DNA of 64,000 bases from Methylobacterium soli (GTDB lineage: Bacteria > Pseudomonadota > Alphaproteobacteria > Rhizobiales > Beijerinckiaceae): positions 124,001-188,000 of the forward strand of contig NZ_VZZK01000002.1 of assembly GCF_008806385.1 (NCBI RefSeq), given 5' to 3'. The notes under the pieces were generated by a model. The model was not told where the DNA came from. It did no database searches and saw only the letters and a list, made by a program, of their open reading frames with translations. The position numbers were made by a program, and so were the translations under genes. Shown piece by piece: positions 9,000-17,824 of this stretch. How positions within the stretch are numbered: position 1 is the first letter of the stretch; each line of letters begins with the position of its first letter.

Positions 9000-9242
9000 C
9001 TTCCGAGAATCCGCGCAAACCTTGCCGAATCGCGGGCGCGGCGAGGCTGGCCCGGCAAGTCCGCCTTCGAGAGCACCCCGGGGTTCGATGCAATCCCGGG
9101 ATCGCAGCCGCCACCGACGCGGCGGCCGAAATCCCGGACCTCCGGCCTGGCGCCCCGGCGCCATCCTGGTCCGGCCCGGATGCGAGGTCCGGACGGATCG
9201 CCCGATCGCCTCGGAGAGCCCCATTGCGGGCGAGGAGGAACG

Positions 9243-9899
9243 ATGTCGAGGTTTCAAGGTCTCCACCGCGCCGGATTCCGGCGCAGCGCGGTCTCGGACA
9301 AGCGCGCGCCCCTGCGTCCGGCCGTGCGCGCAATCGGCCTCGCGCTCCTGCTGGCCCTCGCCTGCGGGGGCGGGAGCGCCTCGCTCGCCCGGCCCGGCGA
9401 CGATCCGGGCAACCCGGATTCGTTCCGGGCCTCCGAAGTCGTCGATTCCGGCCATCGCTTCTTCGGCTCGGTCTCGCGCGGCCTCGCGCTTACCGTGCAG
9501 GAGGCGACCCGGCGCTGGGGCGAGCCCAACGGCTACATCCTGGGCCAGGAAGCCTCGGGCGCCATCGTGGGCGGCCTGCGCTACGGCGAGGGGACGCTCT
9601 ACACCCGCAATGCCGGGCAGCGGCGGGTCTATTGGCAGGGGCCGACCGTCGGCTTCGACGTCGGCGGCGAGGGCGCCCGCACGATGATGCTCGTCTACAA
9701 CCTGAGTGCGGTCGAGGATCTCTACCGCCGCTTCGGCGGCGTCGACGGCTCGGCCTACCTGGTCGGCGGCTTCGGGATGACCGCCGCGACCGCGGACGGC
9801 ATCGTGGTGGTGCCGATCCGCACCGGCGTCGGGGCGCGTCTCGGGATCAATGTCGGCTACCTGAAATTCACCAGCCGCCCGACCTGGAACCCCTTCTGA
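9243..9899 (+). CDS. eipA: EipA family envelope integrity protein (DUF1134)
   Basis: A 218-residue periplasmic protein. An N-terminal signal (about residues 25-48, AIGLALLLALACGGG) is followed by the DUF1134 fold with Gly-rich strands, for example GYILGQEASGAIVGGLRYGE and GSAYLVGGFGMTAA. EipA in Brucella maintains the cell envelope and shows synthetic lethality with envelope genes. The family is conserved across alphaproteobacteria. The start at 9243 has a strong ribosome binding site, GAGGAGG, five bases upstream. Confidence 0.87.
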   Translation: MSRFQGLHRAGFRRSAVSDKRAPLRPAVRAIGLALLLALACGGGSASLARPGDDPGNPDSFRASEVVDSGHRFFGSVSRGLALTVQEATRRWGEPNGYILGQEASGAIVGGLRYGEGTLYTRNAGQRRVYWQGPTVGFDVGGEGARTMMLVYNLSAVEDLYRRFGGVDGSAYLVGGFGMTAATADGIVVVPIRTGVGARLGINVGYLKFTSRPTWNPF

Positions 9900-10043
9900 G
9901 CCGGGTGCCCAGGGCAGCCCGAGCGCAAAATTTGCCCTCAAGGCCCGAAGATGGGCTAATGACGGGATCCGGCCGAGAGCGGCGCCGCGCGAGCGGACCC
10001 GTCCGGCCACGTCCCGTCAGGCTCGGTGGATGAGCGTGCCCGC

Positions 10044-10793
10044 GTGATCGAAACCATCATGATCTTCGCCCTCGGCTTCCTGGCCGCGAGCTTGGTCGCC
10101 CTGCTGATCCTGCCGGCCGTGAACAAGCGCGCGGCGCGTCTCGCCCGGCGGCGGGTCGAGGGCATGTTCCCGCTCTCCTACGGGGAGATCGCGGCGGAGA
10201 AGGATTACCTGCGCGCCCAGTTCGCCGTTCAGCAGCGGCGGCTCGAGCGGAAGGTCGAGGCGGTGCGGGCCAAGCGCCACGCCGACATGGCCGAGATCGG
10301 CGCCCGCAGCATGGAAGCCGCGGCGCTCGCGCGCGACGTGGAGACGCGGGACCGGAATCTGGCCGACCGCGCCGCCGAGATCGCCGGCATGCAGGCCAAT
10401 CTCGCCCGGATCGAGGACGAGCTCGGCGCGACTCGCGAGGAGGGTAGCGCTGGGCTCGCCACCCTGCAGGCGCTGGAGGAGGCGCATGGCGACCTCCTGG
10501 AAACCCTGATCGCCACCCGCCGCGAGCGCGACGCCGCCCGGCTCTCCGAGTCCTCGACCGCGCCGACGGATCACGCCGCCCAGCAGGCCGCCCTGGTGAC
10601 CGAGCGCGACACCCTGCGGGCGAGCCTCGCGGCCGCCGAGGATGCGCTGGCGCAGGCACTCACCCACCGGGGCGAGGACCTGCACCGCGAGAATGCCGAT
10701 CTGCGCCACCGCATCACCGAGGTCGCGGATGCCCTGACCCGGCGCGAGCGCCTTCCGGCGGTCGACGCCTACGCGCTCCAGGCCAGGAACTGA
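10044..10793 (+). CDS. Membrane-anchored coiled-coil protein
   Basis: About 249 residues. An N-terminal transmembrane helix (MIFALGFLAASLVALLILP) is followed by a charged cytoplasmic region with long heptad-like helices, for example RRLERKVEAVRAKRHADMAE and repeated Ala/Glu/Arg-rich blocks up to the C-terminus. The architecture is common in hypothetical proteins of Hyphomicrobiales; no function is known to me. The start is uncertain. GTG 10044 gives a short N-terminus before the helix. GTG 10026 adds six residues, and ATG 10077 is too late. Confidence 0.7.
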   Translation: MIETIMIFALGFLAASLVALLILPAVNKRAARLARRRVEGMFPLSYGEIAAEKDYLRAQFAVQQRRLERKVEAVRAKRHADMAEIGARSMEAAALARDVETRDRNLADRAAEIAGMQANLARIEDELGATREEGSAGLATLQALEEAHGDLLETLIATRRERDAARLSESSTAPTDHAAQQAALVTERDTLRASLAAAEDALAQALTHRGEDLHRENADLRHRITEVADALTRRERLPAVDAYALQARN

Positions 10794-10958
10794 GGAATCG
10801 AGGCCCGACGGATCGCGGGCTCTGTGCGGCGGGTCCGCGCCACGGTCCGGACGAAAGGCGCATTCACGGCGCCGTTACCTCCGGTGTGCCTTGTTTCGAC
10901 CACGCAAAGGCATCATCCGGGCACCATTCTCCCTTCACAGAAGACGGAACGCGATTTC

Positions 10959-11231
10959 ATGGCTCTGAAGCTGACGTCCCTTGGCCTTGCGCTCGGCATC
11001 GCCGTGTCGCTCGCTGCCCCGGCCTCGGCCGACCCGGCACCCCAGACCAAGCGGGGCAACGAGACCCTGAAGAAGTACTGCACCGGTGATTACCTCACCT
11101 ATTGCGGCAACCTCTCGCCCGACGATCCGGCCATGGATGCCTGTTTCGAGAAAAACTGGCAGAAGCTCTCCGAGAATTGCCGCCGCGCCATCGACGCCTA
11201 CCAGGCCTCCCCGAGCCGCAAGCGGGGCTGA
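10959..11231 (+). CDS. Small secreted Cys-rich repeat protein
   Basis: A 90-residue protein with a clear signal peptide (MALKLTSLGLALGIAVSLA, cleavage near APASA-DP). The mature part of about 65 residues has four Cys in CTGDYLTYCGNLSPDD, ACFEKNW and LSENCRRAIDAY. The spacing resembles the Golgi apparatus protein 1-type cysteine-rich repeat (C-x6-C, then C-x11-C). It probably forms two disulfides in the periplasm. The role is unknown. Confidence 0.75.
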   Translation: MALKLTSLGLALGIAVSLAAPASADPAPQTKRGNETLKKYCTGDYLTYCGNLSPDDPAMDACFEKNWQKLSENCRRAIDAYQASPSRKRG

Positions 11232-11358
11232 GGGCGTCGGTTCCAGGAAATAGGCGCGCAGCTTGGCTGTTGCGCGCCTGCGCTCGCCTCGGGTATCGGC
11301 AGGCGCTAAGGTGGAGCGCCCGTCACGGGCACCCCGAATGCGTGCCGGACCCGCGTCG

Positions 11359-11742
11359 ATGCTGCCTCCCCGTTTCCTGAAGCTCCTCGCCGCGGCCGGC
11401 CTCGTCGCCCTGGCGGTCTCGGCCTGCGGGCGGCGCGGCTCCCTGGAGCCGCCCGACACCCGCGCCGATGCGGGCCCGCGCGCCGGTGTGCGCGCCTCCG
11501 GCACGGGAAGCGCGATCGGGGGCGCGACGGTCGCCGCCGCGGGAGGGCGCACCCTTCCCACCAGCGTCGGCCTCGGCGGCGGCTCCGCCGCGCCCGACCC
11601 GGCGGCGGTCCAGGCGGGCGACGAGCTGCCCCTCTCGGCGATCCCGCCCTCCGGAACCGAAGCGCCGGTCCTGACCGAGCGCGGCGCGAAGCGCGGCTAC
11701 ACCGTGCCCAAGCAGCCCTTCTTCCTCGATCCCATCCTGTAG
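11359..11742 (+). CDS. LptM-like outer membrane lipoprotein upstream of lysA
   Basis: A 127-residue lipoprotein. Signal MLPPRFLKLLAAAGLVALAV ends in the lipobox VSAC, followed by GRRGSLEPP, the pattern of LPS-assembly maturation lipoproteins (LptM/YifL). A low-complexity Ala/Gly/Pro region leads to the C-terminal KRGYTVPKQPFFLDPIL, typical of the alphaproteobacterial lipoprotein found before lysA. LptM in E. coli aids LptD oxidation; this function is inferred here from the short lipobox region and gene context. ATG 11338 is an alternative start. lysA begins 18 bases downstream. Confidence 0.8.
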   Translation: MLPPRFLKLLAAAGLVALAVSACGRRGSLEPPDTRADAGPRAGVRASGTGSAIGGATVAAAGGRTLPTSVGLGGGSAAPDPAAVQAGDELPLSAIPPSGTEAPVLTERGAKRGYTVPKQPFFLDPIL

Positions 11743-11760
11743 GGTTTCAGCCGTCCGCCG

Positions 11761-13029
11761 ATGCATCATTTTCACTACCGTGACGGCCGCCTGCAGGCCG
11801 AGGACGTCGACCTGACGCGCCTCGCCGAGGATGTCGGCACGCCGTTCTACTGCTACTCCACCGCCACCCTCGAGCGGCATTACCGGGTTTTCGCCGAGGC
11901 CTTCGCGGGCGACGACGCCCTCGTGTGCTTCGCCATGAAGGCGAACTCGAACCAGGCGGTGCTGCGCACGCTCGCGCGCCAGGGCGCCGGCATGGACATC
12001 GTCTCGGAGGGCGAGTTGCGGCGCGCCCTCGCGGCCGGGGTCGATGCGCAGCGGATCGTGTTCTCGGGCGTCGGCAAGACCCGCGCCGAGATGGCCGCGG
12101 CCCTCAAGGCCAACATCTTCTGCTTCAACGTCGAGAGCGAGCCCGAGCTCGTCGTGCTCTCGGAAGTGGCCCAGAGCCTCGGGCTCACCGCCCCGGTCTC
12201 GATCCGGGTCAACCCGGACGTGGATGCGGGCACGCATGCCAAGATCTCGACCGGCAAGTACGAGAACAAGTTCGGCATCCCGATCACCCGGGCGCCCGGC
12301 GTCTACGCGCAGGCCGCCGCGCTGCCGGGGCTGAAGGTCGCGGGCATCGACATGCATATCGGCAGCCAAATCACCGATCTGGCGCCCTTCGACAACGCGG
12401 CGCGGCTGCTCGCCGGCCTCGCCCGCGACCTGCTGGCCGCGGGCCACGAACTCCACCACATCGATTTCGGCGGCGGCCTCGGCATCCCCTATCGCGACGA
12501 CAACGCGCCCCCGCCCGACCCGATGGCGCTCGCTGCGGTGCTGCGCCCGCATTTCGCGCCGCTGAACCTGCGGCCCGTCTTCGAGATCGGCCGGATGATC
12601 GCCGGCAATGCCGGCATCCTGGTCACCCGCGTGATCTACGTGAAGCATTCGGAGGGCCGCACCTTCGTGATCGTCGACGGCGCGATGAACGACCTGATCC
12701 GCCCGACCCTCTACGAGGCCTTCCACGCCCTGCGCCCGGTGGTCGAACCCGCCGCGGACACGCCCCGCATCGTCGCGGACGTGGTCGGCCCGGTCTGCGA
12801 GACCGGCGATTATCTGGCGCTCAACCGCGAGATGCCGGAGGTCGCGCCCGGCGACCTCATCGCCGTGATGACGGCGGGCGCCTACGGCGCCGTCCAGGCC
12901 GGCACCTACAACACCCGCCGCCTCGTGCCCGAGGTGCTGGTGCGGGGAGACGCAGCGGCCCTGGTGCGCCCGCGCCAGAGCTACGAGGAGCTGATCGCCC
13001 TCGACCGGGTGCCCGACTGGCTGGATTGA
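11761..13029 (+). CDS. lysA: Diaminopimelate decarboxylase
   Basis: A 422-residue fold-III PLP enzyme that converts meso-diaminopimelate to lysine, the last step of lysine synthesis. The PLP lysine is in CFAMKANSNQAVLRTL. The phosphate-binding Gly loop is DFGGGLGIPY. The dimer-interface Cys is in VCETGDYLA, and the C-terminal PLP/substrate tyrosine is in TAGAYGAVQAGTYNTR. Full length. It follows the LptM-like lipoprotein with an 18-base gap, the usual alphaproteobacterial arrangement. Confidence 0.96.
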   Translation: MHHFHYRDGRLQAEDVDLTRLAEDVGTPFYCYSTATLERHYRVFAEAFAGDDALVCFAMKANSNQAVLRTLARQGAGMDIVSEGELRRALAAGVDAQRIVFSGVGKTRAEMAAALKANIFCFNVESEPELVVLSEVAQSLGLTAPVSIRVNPDVDAGTHAKISTGKYENKFGIPITRAPGVYAQAAALPGLKVAGIDMHIGSQITDLAPFDNAARLLAGLARDLLAAGHELHHIDFGGGLGIPYRDDNAPPPDPMALAAVLRPHFAPLNLRPVFEIGRMIAGNAGILVTRVIYVKHSEGRTFVIVDGAMNDLIRPTLYEAFHALRPVVEPAADTPRIVADVVGPVCETGDYLALNREMPEVAPGDLIAVMTAGAYGAVQAGTYNTRRLVPEVLVRGDAAALVRPRQSYEELIALDRVPDWLD

Positions 13030-13125
13030 GCCGCCGGGCTCAGTGCCCCGCGCCCGCCGGCGCCGCCTCGGGCTTGTCGTGGGTGCCGAGGCGCTCGACC
13101 AGAGCTCGACGGCCCGCCCCGGCCC

Positions 13126-14175
13126 TCAGGCGGCGCGATCGCGGGCGACCGCCCTCAGGTCGCGGATGAGGGCCTCCACCCGGGCCGGGTCGGCATCCCA
13201 GGCGAACATGAACCGGGCGCCGCCGCCGATGAAGGTGTAGAAGCGCCAGCCCCGCCGCCGCAAGGCCTCCATCCGGTCGGGCGGCATGCGCAGGAACACC
13301 CCGTTCGCCTGGACCGGGAACATCAGCTCCACCTCGGGCAGGTCCGTGATCGCCGCCGCGAAGCCGCGCGCGCACGCATTCGCGTGCCGGGCATGGCTGA
13401 GCCAGGCCCCGGATTCCAGCATGCCGACCCAGGGCGCCGCCAGGAAACGCATCTTCGAGGCGAGCTGCCCGGCCTGCTTGCAGCGATAGCCGAAATCCTC
13501 CGCCAGGGCGGCATTGAAGAACAAGACCGCCTCGCCCGCATGCATGCCGTTCTTGGTGCCGCCGAAGCAGAGCACGTCGATCCCGGCCTGCCAGGTCATC
13601 TCGGCCGGGCTGCAGCCGAGGCTCGCGCAGGCATTGGCGAAGCGCGCGCCATCCATGTGCAGGCTCAGGCCGAGTTCCCGGCAGACGCTCGAGATCGCCC
13701 GCAACTCGGCGAGGTCGTAGACCTGCCCGGTCTCGGTCGGCTGGGTGAGCGTCACCACGCGGGGCTTCGGGAAGTGGATGTCGGTGCGGTTCGTCGCGGT
13801 GGCGCGGATCGCCTCCGGGGTCAGCTTGCCGCTCGCCGTGCGCACGCTGAGGAGCTTGGAGCCGTTGGAGAAGAATTCCGGCGCGCCGCACTCGTCCGTC
13901 TCCACATGCGCCGAGTCCGCGCAGATGACGCTGTGGTAGGATTGGCAGAGGGAAGCGAGCGCCAGGGCGTTGGCGGCGGTGCCGTTGAAGGCGAAGAACA
14001 CCTGGCAGGGCGTCTCGAACAGGGCCCGGAAGGCGTCCGCGGCGCGGTTCGTCCAGGCATCCTCCCCGTAGGCCGGGGCGTGGCCGCGATTGGCCGCCTC
14101 CATCGCGGCCCAGGCCTCCGGGCAGATCCCGGAATAATTGTCGCTCGCGAATTGCTGCGCGTCGTCGCTCGTCAT
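13126..14175 (-). CDS. Low-specificity threonine aldolase
   Basis: A 349-residue fold-I PLP enzyme of the beta-eliminating lyase/threonine aldolase family, which cleaves threonine to glycine and acetaldehyde. N-terminal DNYSGICPEA; phosphate-binding FAFNGTAANALALASL; HMDGARFANA; the PLP-binding Lys in LCFGGTKNGMHAGEAV. It lies on the opposite strand between lysA and the DUF4175 gene, two genes that are commonly adjacent in relatives. This suggests a local insertion or rearrangement (inference). Confidence 0.9.
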   Translation of the reverse strand: MTSDDAQQFASDNYSGICPEAWAAMEAANRGHAPAYGEDAWTNRAADAFRALFETPCQVFFAFNGTAANALALASLCQSYHSVICADSAHVETDECGAPEFFSNGSKLLSVRTASGKLTPEAIRATATNRTDIHFPKPRVVTLTQPTETGQVYDLAELRAISSVCRELGLSLHMDGARFANACASLGCSPAEMTWQAGIDVLCFGGTKNGMHAGEAVLFFNAALAEDFGYRCKQAGQLASKMRFLAAPWVGMLESGAWLSHARHANACARGFAAAITDLPEVELMFPVQANGVFLRMPPDRMEALRRRGWRFYTFIGGGARFMFAWDADPARVEALIRDLRAVARDRAA

Positions 14176-14257
14176 CCGTTCAGGCCCCTCGACTGCCTTG
14201 TGCGGCGCCCGGCGAGACTACAGGCCTCCGCCGCGCCGTCGAGATCAGCCCGGCCCG

Positions 14258-14488
14258 TCAGACCGCGACCGCGCTGTCCTCGTCCATCTCCAGCGTCCAG
14301 GCGACGTGGCCGTCGGGATCCACGAGCCAGGCGAGGTTCGTGCCCGCGCTGAGCAGGCTCTGCGAGCGCGTCAGCGCCACCGCGATGGCGTCGCGCAGGC
14401 TCGGCGCCTCGATCGGGTCGTCGCAGACGGGCGGCCGGACGATCCCGCTATTCTCCCGCCAGGCGACGCGGAGGTGGTAGGTCGGCAT
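14258..14488 (-). CDS. Small hypothetical protein
   Basis: A 76-residue acidic protein starting MPTYHLRVAWRENSG and ending in WLVDPDGHVAWTLEMDED. The compact beta-alpha-beta pattern (strand, SLRDAIAVALTRSQ helix, LAWLVDPDG strand) resembles many small DUF-type proteins of Methylobacteriaceae. I do not recognise the family. A longer frame exists upstream, but the ATG at 14488 gives the globular part only. Confidence 0.5.
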   Translation of the reverse strand: MPTYHLRVAWRENSGIVRPPVCDDPIEAPSLRDAIAVALTRSQSLLSAGTNLAWLVDPDGHVAWTLEMDEDSAVAV

Positions 14489-14660
14489 GGCCCTGGCTCG
14501 GCTCGCGTAGATCCCGCGGCGGCTTGGTTGCCGGCGCAACATGTCCGGTAGCGCCTTCAAGCGATTTTGAACAGCCATGGTGCTTCCGGCGCGGCCGGCC
14601 CCTGAGCGCATTTGACCCGCTGGCCCGCCTTGAGCACCATGCTAGCCTAAGGAACCGTGC

Positions 14661-17399
14661 ATGCCGGGCGCCGTTCGGCGAGCGGGGTCTTCTGCGGTGA
14701 ACGGGGACGGGGACGGGACCACGACGCGCGTGAGCAAGGATCCTCCGAGAACGGTCGAGACGGCCGTGCAGGCGCGGCTCGACCGGCTCGTGGCGCAGGC
14801 CCGCGCCGCCGGCCTGTGGGAACGGGCCTGGCCCGTGCTCTGGCGCGGCATCGGGGTGATGCTGGCCTTCCTGGCGGCCTCCTGGCTCGGGTTCTGGCTG
14901 GATCTTTCGCCCGCCTGGCGCATGGTCGGCCTCGGCCTCTTCGCCCTCGCCCTCGCGGCCGCGCTGGTGCCGCTCCTGGCAATGTCCCGGCTCGGCCGGC
15001 GCGAGGCCCTGGCCCGGATCGACCGGGACGCCGCCGCCCGCGCGGGGTCCGCCCGCACGGGGGAAGCGGCCGGCACGCCGCTGCACAACCCGGCCTCCGC
15101 CATCGAGGACACCCTCGCGCTCGGCGCGCAGGATCCGGCGACGCGGGTGCTCTGGGCCCTGCATCAGCGCCGCGCCGCGGCGGCAATCGCCAAGCTCCGG
15201 GTCGGCCCGCCCCGGCCGATGATGCCGCGCCACGATCCCTACGCCCTGCGGGCCGCCCTGGTGGTGTGCGCGGTGGCGAGCCTGTTCGTGGCGGGGCCCG
15301 AGTGGCGCGCGCGCATCGGCAGCGCCTTCGACTGGCACGAGCCCACGGCGCCGGGCCCGAATTTCCGCGTCGACGGCTGGATCGACCCGCCGCTCTACAC
15401 CCGGCTGCCGCCGCTCATCGTGACCATGAGCGGCGCCGAGCAGCGCCTGCGCGCGCCGGTCAATTCGCAGCTCGTGGTGCGGATCGCGGGAGAGGGTGAG
15501 GCGAGGCTGACGCCCAATCCCGGCCTGAAGCCCCTCCCCGGCAAGCCCGCGCGCCCGGACCTGCGCGAGGACCGCTTCCAGGTCACCGGTCCCCTGGCCG
15601 AGCTCGCCATCGCGACGGGCGCGCAGACCCAGCGGCTCGTGATCGAATCGATTCCCGACAACCCGCCCGAGGTCCGGAGCGTCGGCGGCCCCGAGGTGAA
15701 CGGGCGCGGCACCTTCAACCTCACCTACCGGGCCAAGGACGATTACGGCATCGCCTCGGCCGAGGGGGTGGTCGAGCCCCTCCGGCCCGGGCGCGCGCTG
15801 GTGGCGCCGCCGCGCATCGCGCTGGCCCTGCCGGCCGATGCCAGCGGCGAGGCCGACACCAAGACCCTCGTGGACCTCACCGACAATCCCTGGTCCGGCG
15901 CGCGGGTGCGCTTCACCATCGTGGTGAAGGACGAGGCCGGGCAGGAGGGCCGAACCGCGACGGCCGAGATGACCCTGCCGGCGCGCCCCTTCAAGGATCC
16001 TCTCGCCCGCTCCCTCGCGGAGGAGCGGCGCCGCCTCGTCACGAGCCCCGACGAGGGCCGGGTCCGGGTGCAGGGCGCCCTCGACGCGCTGCTGATCGCC
16101 CCGAACCTGTTCACCCCGCAGCCGAGCGTGTTCCTCGGGCTGAAGACCGCGAGCCGGCGCCTGCGCCGGGCCGAGACCGACGAGAACCTGACCGAGGTGG
16201 CCGACCTTCTCTGGGAGATGGCCCTCAAGATCGAGGATGGCGACCTCTCGGATGCCGAGAAGCAGCTCCGCCAGGCCCAGGACCGGCTCAAGGAGGCGAT
16301 CGAGCGCAACGCGCCCGACGACGAGATCCAGCGCCTGACCCAGGACCTGAAGCAGGCCCTCGACAAGTTCATGAAGGAGATGGCCGAGAAGCAGCGCAAG
16401 GAGCCGCGCGACCCCTCGCAGAAGAGCCAGAACCAGCCATCGGGCAAGAGCGTCACCCCGGACGACCTCGACAAGATGCTGAAGGACATGGCCGAGGCGA
16501 TGAAGCGCGGCGACACCGCCGAGGCGCAGCGCCTGATGGAGCAGCTGCGCAACATCCTGGAGAACCTGCAGACCGCCGAGCAGGGCGGCAAGTCGGACCC
16601 CACCGCGCGCGAGATGCAGAAGCAGATGAAGGATCTCGACCAGATGGCCCGCGAGCAGCAGGACCTGCGGGACGAGACCTTCCGGGACGGCCAGGAGAAG
16701 CGCGGCTCCGAGCAGGGCCAGCGCGGGCAGCGGCCGCAGCCGCGCGGCCAGCCGCCTCAGGGCCAGCGTCAGCAAGGCCAGCAAGGGCAGCAGGGCGGCC
16801 AGCCCCAGGGGCAGGAACCCGGGCAGCCAAGTCAGCAAGGTCAGCAGGGTCAGCGCGGCCAGGGTCAGCGCGGCCAGCAGGGCGAGGGCGGCGTCGGCGA
16901 GCGCCAGCAGGCGCTGCGCCAGCGCCTGGAGGATCTCCAGCGCCGCATGAAGGAGAACGGCATGCAGGGGGAGGAAGGCCTCTCCGATGCCGAGGACGCC
17001 ATGCGGCAGGCCGAGAACGCCCTCCGCCAGGGCAAGGACGGCGAGGCCGTCGACGCGCAGGGGCGCGCCCTCGACGGGCTGAAGCGCGGCGCCGAGGGCA
17101 TGGCCCAGCAGATGCAGGACATGGCCGAGGCCAAGGGCGAGGGCCAGGGCCAAGGCGAGCAGGAGGGCGGCCAGCAGCCGGGCCCGCAGGGCCAGGCCGG
17201 CGCGCGCGACGACGACCCCCTCGGCCGGCCGACCCGCGGCCGCGACATGTCGGACGGGCGGGTGCGGGTGCCGACCGCCGACGAATCCGCGGTGCAGCGC
17301 GCCCGCCGGATCATGGAGGAACTGCGCCGCAAGCTCGGCGACCCGACCCGCCCGCGCGAGGAACTCGATTACTTCGAGCGCCTGCTGCGTCGGAATTGA
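14661..17399 (+). CDS. DUF4175/TIGR02302 family membrane protein
   Basis: A 912-residue protein. Two membrane helices lie near residues 60-110 (VMLAFLAASWLGFWLDL and GLGLFALALAAALVPLL) and a third near 195-215 (LRAALVVCAVASLFVAG). A periplasmic beta-rich domain follows. From about residue 500 there is a long charged helical region and a low-complexity Gln/Gly/Arg/Pro tract (about residues 675-755), then a helical C-terminus ending in LGDPTRPREELDYFERLLRRN. The family is widespread in alphaproteobacteria next to lysA and has no assigned function that I know of. Here the threonine aldolase and one small ORF separate it from lysA. Confidence 0.87.
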   Translation: MPGAVRRAGSSAVNGDGDGTTTRVSKDPPRTVETAVQARLDRLVAQARAAGLWERAWPVLWRGIGVMLAFLAASWLGFWLDLSPAWRMVGLGLFALALAAALVPLLAMSRLGRREALARIDRDAAARAGSARTGEAAGTPLHNPASAIEDTLALGAQDPATRVLWALHQRRAAAAIAKLRVGPPRPMMPRHDPYALRAALVVCAVASLFVAGPEWRARIGSAFDWHEPTAPGPNFRVDGWIDPPLYTRLPPLIVTMSGAEQRLRAPVNSQLVVRIAGEGEARLTPNPGLKPLPGKPARPDLREDRFQVTGPLAELAIATGAQTQRLVIESIPDNPPEVRSVGGPEVNGRGTFNLTYRAKDDYGIASAEGVVEPLRPGRALVAPPRIALALPADASGEADTKTLVDLTDNPWSGARVRFTIVVKDEAGQEGRTATAEMTLPARPFKDPLARSLAEERRRLVTSPDEGRVRVQGALDALLIAPNLFTPQPSVFLGLKTASRRLRRAETDENLTEVADLLWEMALKIEDGDLSDAEKQLRQAQDRLKEAIERNAPDDEIQRLTQDLKQALDKFMKEMAEKQRKEPRDPSQKSQNQPSGKSVTPDDLDKMLKDMAEAMKRGDTAEAQRLMEQLRNILENLQTAEQGGKSDPTAREMQKQMKDLDQMAREQQDLRDETFRDGQEKRGSEQGQRGQRPQPRGQPPQGQRQQGQQGQQGGQPQGQEPGQPSQQGQQGQRGQGQRGQQGEGGVGERQQALRQRLEDLQRRMKENGMQGEEGLSDAEDAMRQAENALRQGKDGEAVDAQGRALDGLKRGAEGMAQQMQDMAEAKGEGQGQGEQEGGQQPGPQGQAGARDDDPLGRPTRGRDMSDGRVRVPTADESAVQRARRIMEELRRKLGDPTRPREELDYFERLLRRN

Positions 17400-17483
17400 T
17401 CGGCCGCCCCTGCCGGGGGCGGGTCCGAAGGCCTATGTTGCGGATCCCGATCCGCGACGCGCGACCCCGAGATTGCTCCAACG

Positions 17484-17669
17484 ATGTCCGCCAACACCCT
17501 CGTCCTCCTCGCCTGCCTCGCGGTGGCGCTCGTGCTGCTGCTCGGCCTCGCCAACATGATGCGCGGCGGCAGCGCCAATCTCTCCCAGCGCCTGATGCGC
17601 CTGCGCGTCCTCCTGCAATTCGTCGCCATCGTGATCATCATGGGCGTCGTCTGGTGGCGCTCCGCCTGA
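17484..17669 (+). CDS. Twin transmembrane protein
   Basis: A 61-residue inner membrane protein with two hydrophobic helices, LVLLACLAVALVLLLGLANM and LLQFVAIVIIMGVVWW. A short positive loop (SQRLMRLRVL) joins them. It matches the twin-TM/HIG1-like small proteins that often lie upstream of the PduO-type cobalamin adenosyltransferase gene in alphaproteobacteria, which here follows 0.8 kb downstream. The function is unknown. Confidence 0.82.
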   Translation: MSANTLVLLACLAVALVLLLGLANMMRGGSANLSQRLMRLRVLLQFVAIVIIMGVVWWRSA

Positions 17670-17824
17670 GCGGCCAACGCCCGCCGCCCTGGTGTGGCGA
17701 GGAGGCCGCACCGTTGCTCTATCGTGACCCGGGCCGGATGAATTCGCCCAGTCGGCGCGGCCGGCGCCTGCCGGGCATCCGGCCGGCGTGATACGCACAT
17801 CCGGTTCAACCGGATTCGTCCTGC

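Noticed and set aside
13040..13125. Possible C-terminal extension or extra gene after the threonine aldolase
   Set aside because: The frame differs from the aldolase and has no start or ribosome binding site of its own; the aldolase is already full length.
14448..17153. A 901-residue leftward frame opposite the DUF4175 gene
   Set aside because: Leu/Ala-rich antisense translation of Gln codons in the low-complexity tract; no family features.
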